Assembly: GCA_019095985.1 (NCBI GenBank)
Contig: CM032668.1
Span: 18,404,041 to 18,468,040, forward strand
Length of the DNA stretch: 64,000 nt
Direction of reading: 5' to 3'
Source: Streblospio benedicti
Lineage: Eukaryota > Annelida > Polychaeta > Spionida > Spionidae
Positions 25,501 to 37,270 of this stretch are shown piece by piece. Within the stretch, counting starts at the first letter, position 1. Each line of letters starts with the position of its first letter. The position numbers and the translations under genes were made by a program. The notes beneath the pieces are model-generated. The model was not told the DNA's origin. It was given only the letters and a program-made list of their open reading frames with translations, and ran no database searches.

Positions 25501-26914
25501 GATTGGGAACAAGAGAGGAGGTGGGAATTCGCTTGAAAAGATATGCATTAAATTGTGTCAACATTATTTATTTGTTTGTACTACCTGAACCAAATGTTGA
25601 AAGTACTCCTGCCCGTGATATTGCCCGTGATTTTCACAGTCTCATGCTAATTACTTAGTAATCCTTGTAAGATAAGAGTGTCAATGACCATCATACAGAC
25701 AGATGCTACTGGTAAGTACTAAATCATGAAATAGTTAGTAATTTTAGTACCCACTATACATATAGTATTTAAATTAATATTTTCTTATGTGTTTATTGCT
25801 TTTTTAAATATGTAGTAAACCCTAAAAGATAAGATTTTACTAAAATGTTTCTCATTTTTTATTAAGATTTCTGCTCAAAAATTAAGATTTTCCTCGCTGA
25901 CGGGTTCTTATCTCTGCATTCCAAATTCAGTGAACCTTTTAATTTTATTTTTCTGATTTTTCATCAAATGCATGCCAAAATGTTAAATTACAATGATAAG
26001 AAAAATGTCGTTGTCATATCATGAAACAAATTCTTTTTTTATGTGTTGCAATGAGCTCATTTGATTATGGAACTGAAATGTTGTTTGTCTTGACGGGGTT
26101 ATTCCCTGCATAGATGTGTCGTATGCTGCCAACATGTACGTGCTGGAGAAGTTGCTACCACCCGTGCGATACTCCAAAGACCTACCCACGGTGATACCCA
26201 GCATTCCACCCCAAGCATTCTGTGACAACTTCCCAAACAAGCCCATGTACAGGTAATTGCTTTTCAAGGGGTGAGGGCGGGAGTGTAGCATTCAAATTGC
26301 ATACTGTGCTTAAAAAGTGAAAGTAGTATCCCGTATTTGCCATTGACAAAACTTTCCCAGGTGAGAAGATCTAGCAACCAGGCAGACATTTTGATAACAG
26401 AAAAGATAAATACAATTGTAAAATCGAATGTACCTGGTATGCAGCATAAGGTCTCATTTTATACACAACACTATTCTACTCACTGCCTTTATTTCCCAAA
26501 CTCAAAACACCTCAAAACAATAATAATAATAATATATAAAACTAGTTCTCGAGATCCTTAGTCTCCTTTTCAATAACAACTTGGTTGTTATTGAAAAGGA
26601 GACTAACTTAGTTGTTATCGAAAAGGAGACTAAGGATCTCGAAAACTAGTTTTATATATTATTATTATTATTGTTTTGAGGTGTTTTGAGTTTTGGAAAT
26701 AAAGGCAGTGAGTAGAATGGTGTTGTGTATAAAATGATAAATACAATGCTCATTGACTTAACTCTTGTGTAAGAACTCATGTTAGTGCAATTTTCTTCAC
26801 TCAGGTCTTTTCTGAAATGTGAGCCCAACGGCAGATTTGGACGTTATGTTCTCATGATGTCAAAGAGTAGATATTCAGTGCTTCTATTCAGGGAAATAAA
26901 GATTATCGGCAATG
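19597..26914 (+). CDS. FTP-d: F-type lectin domain, 4 exons (19597-19705, 21447-21580, 26114-26252, 26805-26914)
   Basis: Exon 1 has NLASGKSAWFFSS...AQAAVDGK (opening and VDG). Exon 2 has HNWMWPAVGSDSVWWMVDLG, the most canonical WW-VDLG in the window. Exon 3 continues through PQAFCDNFPNKPMY, and exon 4 gives FLKCEPNGRFGRYVLMMS...LLFREIKIIGN with the conserved C...GRYV and closing strand. Phases 1-2, 2-1, 1-2 and 2-1 all agree, and no stop occurs. Unlike the neighbouring domains, the distal third is split into two exons. The 4.5-kb intron 21581-26113 contains an older repeat, a Helitron-type helicase and a hAT element; intron 26253-26804 contains a 282-bp hairpin. This domain looks intact. Confidence 0.85.
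19706..21446. other. Intron, nothing recognised
   Basis: Intron inside FTP-d. Frames on both strands are short and without homology I can recognise; no inverted or paired repeats noticed. Confidence 0.45.
21730..22420. repeat. Dispersed repeat, partner 55700-56340
   Basis: Blocks such as ccattatcaacagtcatgaa (22120-22139) recur as ccattatcagcagtcatgaa near 56175, and the surrounding 400 or more bases align loosely, including a shared caatccattcaat block. It is a diverged interspersed family with no coding content, class unknown. Confidence 0.5.
23280..25440 (+). pseudogene. Helitron-type PIF1-like helicase remnant, split by a hAT element
   Basis: Left part (23280-24118): a WTGTAARLL-like block, GDFCQVLPVV near 23575-23605, then FRLTKNMRAYQDQQEFEKWLL, LVNHVFPDFS and ILTPTNKSALL. 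These follow the order of PIF1-family helicases of Helitrons. The ELCNG-TRL motif is cut between its two halves by the insertion at 24127-25078. The right part (25087-25420) continues with INKRQGQ-WFERVGIYLASPVFSHEQL and SHARSF. Stops and frameshifts are present in both parts. No Rep domain or Helitron termini were identified, so this is a fragment. Confidence 0.75.
24127..25078. mobile_element. Non-autonomous hAT element, 952 bp
   Basis: Termini CAGGGGGTAGC and GCTACCTCCCTG are inverted and start with CAGGG as in hAT transposons. The 8-bp target duplication GTAATGGA is exact (24119-24126 and 25079-25086). Subterminal copies of aaggtacgcac lie near both ends. No transposase frame is visible. 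It is inserted in the helicase remnant and is younger than it. Confidence 0.88.
26455..26736. repeat. 282-bp near-perfect hairpin (arms about 126 bp)
   Basis: Left arm 26455-26580 and right arm 26611-26736 are reverse complements with very few mismatches, separated by about 30 bp that hold an extra copy of the gttgttattgaaaaggagac unit. A 12-bp direct repeat, gataaatacaat, lies at 26404-26415 and 26736-26747. It is within the intron between the last two exons of FTP-d; transcribed in the pre-mRNA it would make a long duplex. Confidence 0.9.
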
Positions 26915-28573
26915 GTAAGTGTTACAAACCCATGTTTATTTGTTTTTTTAAACTTTGTTATTTTCAAAACTATATTACCACAATATTTTCATTCATCAGA
27001 GTTTTTTATAAGGAGACCTCAGTTTCAAAAACAGTTAAACCTATCCTTGCCACAGGCACTGATATGTGCCCAACTTAGTATCCCCCCCTACCTTGCCACA
27101 CACCGCCTTTACCTGCCCGATTCCATGAAAAAACAGTTTGTCCCTGAAAGCCTAACTTTTTGTTTCACTCTTTGCTGGGTCAACAATGAGTAGTCAAACT
27201 GTACGTTTCAATGTTATTTTAGGAGGAAATATATAGCATAATGATAATATCTGAATGTTATTAGTACAAACAGATATTTAGGCATTAAACAAGCATGCTC
27301 TGCTTCAAACTTGTGGCCTCATATTTCCTTGTGATAAACCCTGATATGTGATAAACTGTTTAATTTGTCTTGATGCCATCTTTGCATTGTAACTTAAAAA
27401 TATGGAACTGATTCCACAAGGTACAAAAGTCAATAACATTTTAGCTCATTGACATCGTATTGTAGGCTTAAATCGCCATGAAAATGCATGTGATAATACC
27501 AATACCCTACTTATTTGCCACACAATTTACATCCGTATGTGAAGTTTATTCGCTTTTGTTTGACAAACAGAATTCATAGATGATAACAAGCCGCCTTTCA
27601 ATATCTCATAAAACAGTGGTTAAAGCCTTGGTAACTACTTTGAGGCTGGAAATGTAGCAAATAAGAAGAACAAAACTCTAAATAAAACCATAGGCTACAT
27701 ACCAAAGGAATAGACCTATATTGATAATATTTTCCAAATTCATGGATTTCCTTATGAGATGATATATATCTATAAAACCTTAACTTAGGACTATTTACAT
27801 ATACCCGGTATATAATTTAAAAAAAAAAATACATGTGAAGAATTTAGAAATAGCTTTTTGGTCTATATTTGCAGGCTTGAAACTAACCTTTTTGATCGCT
27901 TGTCCAACTGACAGCCTAGCAAATATTTTTACTTGTCCACCCTAATTCTGTTGTTCCAAAAAGTAAGCAAGTGTCATAAGTCATGTAAAAGCCACTTAAA
28001 AGACATTACACTAACAGCGCGTGGGCCATTAAAAGGAATGTGACGCTTGCCCCAATACAAGACGTTTCTATTTATCCTCGTATAGAGAGTCATTCGTAAT
28101 TTCAAGCCTTGATATTCATCTCTGTTTTTTTACTCCTACATTCATCAATCATACATCAAAGTATTTTTTTAACATAAGCTTGTACAGTCCATGTATATCA
28201 AAAAGCAAATCTTGGCTTTTTTACCAGAAAATTCTCTCCACTCTTTCTACTGAACCTACCACCAGGATGACGTTCAAATTAGTCTTACCATAGAGAAATA
28301 TTAACTAAAATATATATATATATTTTTAAATTTCAACAATATTTCAACCTTTGCAGCCTGTTCAAGTTCCAAACTTAGGAAGTCCTGATTGGAGTACTTG
28401 AAGAAAACTGCAAAGGCTAAAATGTTGTTAATATGAATATATAAAACCAATCACAATTTACATTTGGTTGATATTTTACTTTGAATTGATGCAGATTGGG
28501 AATCGATTTAATTTTATGAAAAGGAATCCAGTTCATTTTCTGTGCATAAGATGACTGTTTGTGATCTTTGCAG
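26915..28573. other. Intron with a short MITE fragment near 27430-27610
   Basis: A block around 27505-27590 (cttatttgccacac, then gaagtttattcgctttngtttgaca-like) resembles 40050-40110, part of the 3413-4435 element family. The remainder shows nothing I can recognise. Confidence 0.35.
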
Positions 28574-31500
28574 CCCCCAACCTGGCCTTCCATTCGTGGC
28601 ACACGTACCAGAGCTCCACCGCCAGCCTCAGGGCTGCAATATTCGCTGTTGATGGCACCAGGTGACTGCAACATGTTCCTAGTGTATACAAGGGAAAACT
28701 TTAGATTTAGTAAGACTGCAGAATATACATGCAGATGAATAAGAATTTATGCAGAGTTAATGTTAAATTATGGGAACACATATTTTTTTCCACGTAATTA
28801 CCGTACACAAAGCAGCCACTTTGTCATATTATCGTGTTTACTTACTGACTTCACGTGGAAATAAACACACAGCACTGTAGTTCTAGTTAGTCCACCTTGG
28901 TAGCCCAACTGGATGATTAACCTCAAAACCTAGGCCAGCTGGGTCATTCTGGGTCATAAAAAACGTTAATTATCGTTTTTGAAGTTTGATTTTCACCATT
29001 TATTGATGTTTAAAGAATCCCATGGCTATGTCAAAGATGTATGTTCGTCATGGACACTTTGTACTATATAGATCTATTGTTTACATTTGTAAAGTACTTG
29101 TATTCTAATTGGATTACTAAAAATCCAGTAAATATGCAGTCATTTCAAAGTGGTGGAAATTACAGTAGACCTAAGTGAAAAGAGTAGGATTTAGAATTTA
29201 ATTATGAATATTAAAATATGCCTGAAGAATGTTAATAATGGAGTTGTATTGCTTTAATATCTTAATTTAAGCACAAATTTGATGACAGTTTTCACACTGG
29301 CATATAAAAAGGAATGTTTTCCAGGAATCTGGTTGATGGTCAATTACTTGGTGAAACATCATTTTTGCAACACCCTTAATTAAATTTATTTGGATTCACT
29401 AGGCTGTTGTATCTAGGTATACATGTACCATGGAATAAAAGCTGGATTAACAAGTGCAAATGTAAAATTTAAAGGCAAACATGGAATCTCTATGGATAAA
29501 ATTGAATATGTAATATCATGAGAAAAGGTTTCATTAACTATGTGATATTGAGAAGCAGCAAATTATATCTGTAAAGATCTTACTGGCTATCAAACTAGAT
29601 ATTCCGCGTGAAGTTTTCTTTCAAGATATGAAATTCTTAAATTATTTGAGTTCTGTCATAGGATATTTAGTCTATATAGTCTATGATCATGGAGAGATGG
29701 AAAGAATAGTCGCAAAAGAGCATTAAAAGCTGAATGGAAAACCAGAGAGCCTATCCAACACAGAAATCCAACCACATCAAAAGGCCTACATAAGAACAGT
29801 AGATAGTGACATTGTGGTGATTGCTGTTTCTGTTTTTCTACAGCTAAACTTGGTGGAATTGTGGGTAGGCCTGGGAACTGGACGTAATTACAAAGACCTT
29901 CCCATCCACGANATTAGTTCACAGATGGGTCCAGTTAAGTCGTCCACATTTCCACTTTTCCACGCCTTTTCAGGTTGTGATAGCACATCCCAGATGTTTG
30001 GGATTGGTAAGAAAACTGCGTGGGTTGCATGGGAGTGCTATCCAGAAATAACGGACACTTTCCTACTGCTGATGGATAACCCTTCATTGCTTACCATAGA
30101 ATCAGTCCATATGCAGCAATTAGAGAGATTCACAGAGTTGATGTACAGCAAGGGGTGTGGCATTACTAGAGTCAATGATGCAAGAATGCATCTGTTTACG
30201 CATGGACTTAGATCATTGGATGATATTCCCCCTACACAGGCTGTCCTTTACCAGCATATTAAACGGGCACTGCTTCAGGCAGCATGCATTTGGCAGCAGT
30301 CATGTTGTAGGCTTCATGACCTTCCCAATCCCTCTGAATGGGGTTGGGTAGAGGACGACAAGAAACAGTGGAAAACATTTTGGACGACTCTTGCCAATGC
30401 AAGTGAAGCCTGTGCTGTACTCTTGAATTGTGGTTGTCTTAAAGCATGTGTAGGCAATTGCAAATGTGCAAGAGCCGGCCTAAAGTGTACCACATTATGT
30501 AAATGTGAAGGTGGATGCATAAATAATGACACATAGTACCCACCGTGGTTTTTTGTTAATGGAAATAAGACATTTCACAACAGTGTAGCCTTGTTTCAGG
30601 TGTATGTTGTGATCATTCTATCATATGTATGTCGTGATGATTCTATTAAGTTGTTTGCTTATTGTAAAGATATGTGTTAAATGAATTCCATAAAACTTTA
30701 GAATTTTACTAACATAGTTTTTCATCATGTTATTATTGACTTTCCTATTTTGTGAAATACTTTTCAGTCTGCAATGTAGGTAGGTCCCTATTAATGATGG
30801 TATAAGTGTGGTTGATTATTTATTTTTATGAAGAAATTGCAATTGAACACATTAGATTTACCAGATAATGCACAATAACTGTTGAACATTACCAATTTTA
30901 AATGATGCCTAATGAATATTTTTCAATAAAAAGTATTGCTTACTTTTAGTTGATTATGTTGTATCGTTACATAAGAATAATGTCTAACATTTGATATAGT
31001 AATTTTAGAAGAAAATAAATGCCAGAAATGGATTTCTCATCATTAAATTACTCAATTTAGAGGTATTACATAGGATAATACAACTTTTAGAACTCAAAAT
31101 ATAAAATTGCCCCTTTTCGACGGCGGCCATATTGGATTTCACGGTCATTCGCTTACGTTATTGATTTTTTTGCGGTTCCGTGACTTTTTCAACTCTTGAG
31201 GCCCATATCTTGCTGCATGCAAAAATTCAATATTCTATCCAGATGTGGTGAAGTATCATAGTGATATTGTGCAGATTGGGCCCCCGCTATATAAGATATA
31301 TTAATTGGTCTAAGTCTTCATACTGTAATCCCCATTGGCATCGTCACCATGTCTTCGTAGTTGAGAATTAAATTAAAATTTTGAGGCAGAGGTGTTTTAT
31401 TCAACCCACCCCGTAATCTCTACATTATCCCTTCAAGTTGCCCAGTCCCAAAAGATGACCCATTTTCTATGTGGTTTGCTAGTTCAAAATCTTGTAACAA

Positions 31501-33388
31501 GCAGTTTTTTGCCTGCCAATATTTTTTATATCAGTATTGTCGCTGGTGGTGGGATGGGTTTCATAAAACACCTCAGGCTTTTAAAATTTAATTCATTTCT
31601 CAACTACAAAGACAGGCAGACTTATTGAAAGATTAATGGAACCACACTTTTCTGCTTGTTAGGTTCTATGGTATTTTTTCTATCCTTTGATGCATTCAAC
31701 CAATAAATGACCCTAATCATTGGGTAAAAAATTGATTGTTAGTAACATGAACACGAAAATGTTTTAATACTGGCCGTCCATCTTTTGCGTGGAGCTTATG
31801 TACAACATTTTATTTTGTATAGCCACCTATTTATCTGTAGACTAAAATGAAAACTAGAACTGTGCAAGTGTTTTAAGAGTATTCCCAAGTCACCCCGCCA
31901 AAACCTAGGTTGTCCCTGGCTACCAAATGACCAATTACTATGCTGTTTGAATAAATTTGCAAGCTAGGTGGCTTCAGTTCTCATTTTCACGTGGTTCTGG
32001 TGTTTTGTGACAGGGCGTTCAGCGAGACGCACCGTGAGGACAGTCCGTGGTGGGCAGTCGACCTGCAGGGCCGGGCCGTGCTGGTGGGCAGAGTCGTGGT
32101 CACTCGCAGGCCAGCCCAACCACGTGAGTGACAGTTGAAACAGTTTAAGGCTATCATATGTGTTTGTATACAATGTGAGTTGTACACAAGTATACATTTT
32201 ATCTAATTAGACCATTGGATATTTATTTACAGAAAACTTGTTAGCTTTCACCCATACGTAGCGCTTCATCACCATGTCATTCTAATATCAATGCAAAACC
32301 CATTTTAAGATAATGCTCAGTCAAAAATGTAAGTGATTTGTAAATTCCAGGATCAATAAACAATGTCTCTTCCATTGGAAGTGTAAGGAAAATAATACTA
32401 ATATTTTTAACCTTAATTATATATTACACCTATAAAAATACCATGATGTCTTCTAAGCTAAAACACAAGGCCACGTGACATTGCATAATCGAATGATTTT
32501 CGCCAAACGTACTGTGGATTTCCAACGGCAGACATCACGATTAACATAGCAGAGATAGGAGGCTTCTTACGTGCACCGTGCAAGTTACGTCTGACGAAAA
32601 TCATTCGGTTTACATTTGGCTGCTTCACATGTTTTGATGGTCACTAGCTGGCTGTTTATGTTGTGGTATTTAAATTACATGCTTTAATACGTTGTTTAAA
32701 TGAAAGAAACTTTCAGAATGCTCATTACACATCAAATTGCTTTTCTACAAGCATACTTGGTCGGCCACTCAGCATAACCTTTAAACCTTTCTTATAATTT
32801 TATCATTCCCAAAGACAATGTTCATTTATTGGAGTGTATTGTGTTAAAAATTATAAAAAATTGTACAATCACACAATCTTCAAAAAAATCAAATCAAATG
32901 ATTGAATGTCAACCTTCAATGTCACATTGTACCTCTCATAATTATATTTGATTAGATAGAGTCTTGATATCTATGTCGGTCATCTGTAATTTTCTGTTTA
33001 CTTGAGATGAGTTTCAGCCACATGCACTAAAACAGTCTGGTTTTATGGAATATTGGCTGCAATCTTGAGCATTTAACTGTCCTCTGTTGAGCTTTGATAT
33101 AGCGAGTTTGTACTGCACCTAAAGGACCTGCCTTCCCTATTGCAGGCGGCATCCTGAAAGTGTATGTTTTTGCCAAGTACGAGCCATTCTCTGTGCCCCA
33201 GTTTGAGGTGAACTCCATCAGGCGGCTGTGTGGTTCCCACGACAGTGTCCCTGGCGACGACGCTGTCACCGTGGCGATGGTGTGTGAGCCCCCCATTTGG
33301 GGGCGCTACGTGGTCATCCAGCTGGAGGGCCGCAATGTGTCCCTGGCTCTTGAGAATGTCGAGGTTTTTCTGGGACAAAACCAAACAG
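28574..33388 (+). CDS. FTP-e: F-type lectin domain, 3 exons (28574-28661, 32014-32123, 33146-33388)
   Basis: Exon 1 is PNLAFHSWHTYQSS...AAIFAVDGTR, exon 2 AFSETHREDSPWWAVDLQGRAVLVGRVVVTRR, and exon 3 GILKVYVFAKYEPF...VTVAMVCEPPIWGRYVVIQLEGR, closing with LALENVEVF. All key FTP signatures are present: NLA, AVDG, WW-VDL, C-x-GRYV and the terminal strand. Phases 1-2, 2-1 and 1-1 are consistent, with no stop. The exons are markedly GC-richer than their introns. The first intron holds a complete antisense-free PIN-like ORF (29727-30536). The second intron shares a 450-bp block with the matching intron of FTP-g, supporting descent of the two domains from one duplicated unit. This is the best-preserved lectin domain with FTP-d. 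Confidence 0.87.
29727..30536 (+). CDS. PIN/FEN1-like nuclease-fold ORF with C-terminal CXC-type cysteine cluster (partial)
   Basis: A single open frame of about 270 codons lies inside an intron of the main gene, same strand. It begins after an in-frame stop at 29724 with no convincing ATG. Residues TVDSDIVVIAV, then LFHAFSGCDSTSQMFGIGKKTAW, resemble the acidic strand and the GCD...GIGKKTA helix-hairpin region of FEN1/XPG-like nucleases. The C-terminus CGCLKACVGNCKCA...CTTLCKCEGGC resembles tesmin/TSO1 CXC-type zinc-binding repeats. I recognise this combination as a type often present in many copies in cnidarian, mollusc and other invertebrate genomes, but cannot name a family. The single N at 29912 hides one residue. 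AATAAA at 30925-30930 could serve as poly(A) signal. It may be a 5'-truncated mobile or retro-copied gene fragment. Confidence 0.65.
   Translation, partial: KLNGKPESLSNTEIQPHQKAYIRTVDSDIVVIAVSVFLQLNLVELWVGLGTGRNYKDLPIHXISSQMGPVKSSTFPLFHAFSGCDSTSQMFGIGKKTAWVAWECYPEITDTFLLLMDNPSLLTIESVHMQQLERFTELMYSKGCGITRVNDARMHLFTHGLRSLDDIPPTQAVLYQHIKRALLQAACIWQQSCCRLHDLPNPSEWGWVEDDKKQWKTFWTTLANASEACAVLLNCGCLKACVGNCKCARAGLKCTTLCKCEGGCINNDT
32340..32800 (+). repeat. Intronic block shared with 44200-45290
   Basis: The block from ccaggatcaataaac onward aligns with 44211 onward and resumes after the solo LTR at 45045. It lies in the same intron position (before the last exon) of FTP-e as the partner does in FTP-g. 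Inside, 32490-32607 is bounded by an inverted repeat (CGAATGATTTTCG / CGAAAATCATTCG), possibly a small MITE. Confidence 0.75.
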
Positions 33389-34248
33389 GTAAATCCAGCA
33401 TTCATGAATAAGAGAATACTAATAGATGCCTATTAGAACCTGTCAGTCTGCAGGGTCAGGATTAGATGTTAAAGTGTTACTTGTCAGTTTTGTGTAGTAT
33501 ACAAAAATCTACCTATCCTGCAAAAAATGTCAGCGTCCTTGCACAAACTCTATACCTATATGTAAAATGAACCAGAATTTTCTACTGATTAAAAGGACGA
33601 GTTGCTGAAAGCTTTTGCTTGTCCTCCACAAGGCTTTACTCGTCAATACAAGCGGAAGAGTTGCTAATCCTGACTCTGAATTCGTTGTTGGCAAGACTTT
33701 CAATAATGTCTTATCATATTCATCTGCAAAAAAATTAGAATTCTTCATGGACCAAAATGAAAATCCTCATTTGGTCATACAACTGCCTCCAATTTAGTGG
33801 TTCAATAGGTCTTTATTTATATTTTCTCTAACAGGTGTTGTATGATAAACTAACCTTGTGATATATGTTCTAACCTTGTGGTATATGTGAATAAAACCTA
33901 ATCTCTTACTAAATTTGAACTCACAAAAAACTCATCAATAATCTATTTATCTATAATAAACCTGAAAGTCTAATATAGCCTCAAGTTGATATTGTATTGT
34001 ATTGATTTTTGTATTGTATTGTATGGTAATAAAACCTACACTAACAGTGATTTTTTTCTCAATATGATGATTATCTTTCTCAAAATATGATAAATTATGA
34101 GCTATCATTACACAAAATTTCTTGATGATCGACACAAATTTTAATTTTTTAATAGATGTCTTGACGCATCATAATTAAATCATAATGGTTATATATAATT
34201 ATTTTGTTAATAATACATCAAAGAGTTGTTTTTCCATCATTTATTTAG

Positions 34249-35915
34249 GGACCACTAGAAATGTTAATCTGGCCTTCAGGAAACATGTACAGTCAACGCG
34301 CAAGAATTCTACTGACATCGCACCATCTAATGCAAGTGCCATGGATGAACTGCTAAAGTAAGTTTATGTAATACAAAAATACATATGTAAAAGGCAATAG
34401 GATTAGGCAATAGCTACAGCTGCTACAATGATATATAAGCCGTCCCCACCCTACACCCTTGCCCTCACCCAAAAAATAAATATATTAAGAAAGCAACTTG
34501 AGTAGTTACATTGATATTTTGTAGTTGGAAATCTCCAAAACATCCTCACCTATTATGTAAAATGTTCTCTCAATTATATGCCTCAGCAAAAATAAACTCT
34601 GTATAATGTCAAATTATATGGCCCCCTTTCCTCACCAATGATCACTTTTTTATGGGGTTTTTGACATCCGCAAGTTTTTGCCTGTGCAAACCCATGAAGT
34701 TCTGTGGGCGGCAAAGGGCAACTCTACTGTGTGTGGGATGTGTGTTTACAGTGAGACGATGACTTTGTCAGCAAGAAGTTACGTCGACTTGGGAGATGTG
34801 TATGATGTGCAGATCATCAAAGTCTATGGTTCTAGTAAGTCTGCAGAAGTTGGTTTCATAATTAAAGACCTTGTAAATTTGACTTTTTTTTAAAAGATCA
34901 TGTTAAGGTAATGTTCTTATGAATAAGAGTTTCACAATGGTACGTAAAATGTAACATAATATCCTGCCCATGTTTGAATAAATGCCCAAGGGGTGATTTA
35001 GCCAGAGATCCATGTATTCAGGAAGTATTGAAATAACCACGCTTGCATCTCCTCAAGGCATATTTACCTGCAAAATACATTTAAACTGGTGTCAACGTTT
35101 CCAGTAGTTCATTTTATGATGATTTGTGGTTCACACTTTGATTTATTGTTATTCATGACACTTTCAAGCTTTGAATTTTTTTAAGCTGGCAACATATCAA
35201 TGTTGCCTGCTTATAGTCACACTGCTTGGTTGACCCCTCCACCACCTTCCACTGCCTCAGATCCATCCGCCTTGTAAATAGTCCCAAACCGCGCACTGCG
35301 CATTAATATTAAGCCAGCAACATATCAATATTACGTTATGAATTGCGTTGCGTTTGCGTCATGAATGTCCCTGCGACATTTTCAAAATGCTGGTTTGAGA
35401 AATCTCACTGCTGCAACATGTTCTGTGGGGTGAAAATTAGAGCTAACTATATGCTGCGTTATGAACGTCACTGTGACATTTGCCACTTTCTCAGTACGTT
35501 CAGTACTTTGATTCTTCTCAGGTACTTGTAAAATATCAGGTAATATTGTGTTAACTGCAGGGAAAATGAAAGTTCAGAGAATTTGAAATGAAATGTGTGA
35601 CTTTTCAGTCAGCTCAAAATGTTTCTGACCTGGCCTTTGGGACTTTGGTCAGCTTAGAAAACAAGAAAAGAAAAGGAAATATTTGAAGGTGTACACATAT
35701 ATGATGGATCTTAAGCTTGTTATTTCCCTTGTAGCAAGTGACATGAAGACTTTACAAGTGGCTGTGGATCACAAGCCGTGTGACGAGCACTCAGCAGTCT
35801 TTGACGATGTCCTCATCAAACACTGTGGCAACGGCGTCAAGGGCAGGAACGTCTCTCTGGCCATGCTAGGCAAAGGCAAAAGTGCCTAGTGTATTGGAGG
35901 TCGAAGTCTACAGCT
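34249..35915 (+). CDS. FTP-f: F-type lectin domain, 3 exons (34249-34357, 34675-34834, 35735-35915), frame problems
   Basis: Paralogue of FTP-a. Exon 1 (NVNLAFRKHVQSTRK...) has the usual phase 1-2. Exon 2 reads THEVLWAAKGNSTVCGMC...SARSYVDLGDVYDV, where H-E-x-x-W matches the HNEAFW of FTP-g, so its frame looks ancestral. As annotated, however, exon 1 exits phase 2 while exon 2 needs phase 0. Exon 3 (VAVDHKPCDEHSAVFDDVLIKHC...GRNVSLAML) has one base more than its partner near its end and meets TAG after KGKSA. Either this copy is decaying or 1-base errors are present. FTP-a is open across the equivalent exons. Confidence 0.65.
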
Positions 35916-36261
35916 GTGAGTACATGTTGGATGAAGCTAACCACTCAGAATGTGACGCTAACAAATTTTACGCATTGCAGATTATGTCATATGACTGCTA
36001 CTTGATATGCTTATCTCAGTTTAGGATTTAAGATGGATATGGACAGTTTAAATCACAATGTTCTATTCTTAAAGTTGCATTATGTTTACATCCACCGTAA
36101 CAGCTGTGACCAGCTGTTGTGAGCAGTGTTTTTCACTGTTTTACTAGATAATATTTACTTTCCATTCTATTTCATTTTGTGAAAACATATAATATCATAC
36201 TTAAAATCATGTTAAAGAGAAATAAAAATGCACAGTTAAAACGAGAAAAATTGCTACAGCT

Positions 36262-36722
36262 ACTGGCCTGTATTTGTAGGAACCTGAGCATGTATACATT
36301 TTCCTCTATAAATGTTGCACTGGGTAGTAAGATACCCTTGTTACACACACCTTGTTGTTTTACTTCTTAAGCTTAGGCTTAGGGACTCAGTACACTACAG
36401 TACTGAGAACAGCAATTAGGGCTTCAGTTATCTTGTAAATACAAGTCGGACAGTGCGTAGAGCTGGTAACCTATTCTCGATGAGAATTGGCCCTCTTTAC
36501 TTGTTCTGACGAGGTTAGACGGTGTCTACCTCTCCTCACCCCGCCTGCTCCCGTTGGCATTGTGAAGAGGAGGCCCTGATCTTTGTGCGTCAGCACCAGT
36601 GCAAAGTCCTCCCGACTAAGGGGACCCTTCTTAAAACCCGGGTTTGTAGGACGCCAGGCAATCGTACAGCGATCTGTACGTGTTACGCCAGTAACACAAC
36701 GAGGAGTTTTTTTTATTTTGCA
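36262..36722 (+). mobile_element. LTR fragment of a retroelement (fossil), copy B
   Basis: Same family as 44410-45039, sharing ttacacacaccttgttgtt, the cagtacactacagtactgag hairpin and the GC-rich distal half. It corresponds to the remnant at 6348-6701 in copy A, so it predates the duplication. There is no coding sequence. Confidence 0.6.
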
Positions 36723-37270
36723 GTATTTGAACCTACTTTCTGACATGCTAATTAAGTGAATTGTGATATATCTACTAGTTGAAATCTCATTGCCATGTTT
36801 ACTTTATGTTCTAAATACATTGTAAAATTATGTCTAAACGCCTAAACTATAGACATATATATTCAATATTCAAGTGTATATAACGGCATGGTTAAATCGA
36901 TGTTAAATGTCATCGCAAAATACCAAGTCACGTCGGGAGGGGGAGGGGGTGAGGCAAAGATGATGGCACTTATCAGATTAAATGCTATTTGAGCAGAGAT
37001 CAAATTTTGTTATATTCAGCACCTTGATATCATTGAAAGTTAAAAGTCTGTACCTGTAGAATTGGGGGAAAGAAGAATAGAAATCCATTGTATACATATT
37101 ATTTGCTTCTTTGATCTTTACAGAAACCATATTTGAATGAATCTAGGTATCTAGAAAAATTTCTAGGTAAAATGAAAATCGGTCTTGAAAAGTCATTGAA
37201 AAATCATTGAATTTTAATGTGCAAAAATGTGGTAACCCTGATTATTGATGAGAGTTTTTTATTTTTGCAG

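Noticed and set aside
26455-26736. microRNA precursor
   Set aside because: Arms are far longer than a pre-miRNA stem and contain TAA microsatellite; a foldback or long hairpin is more likely.
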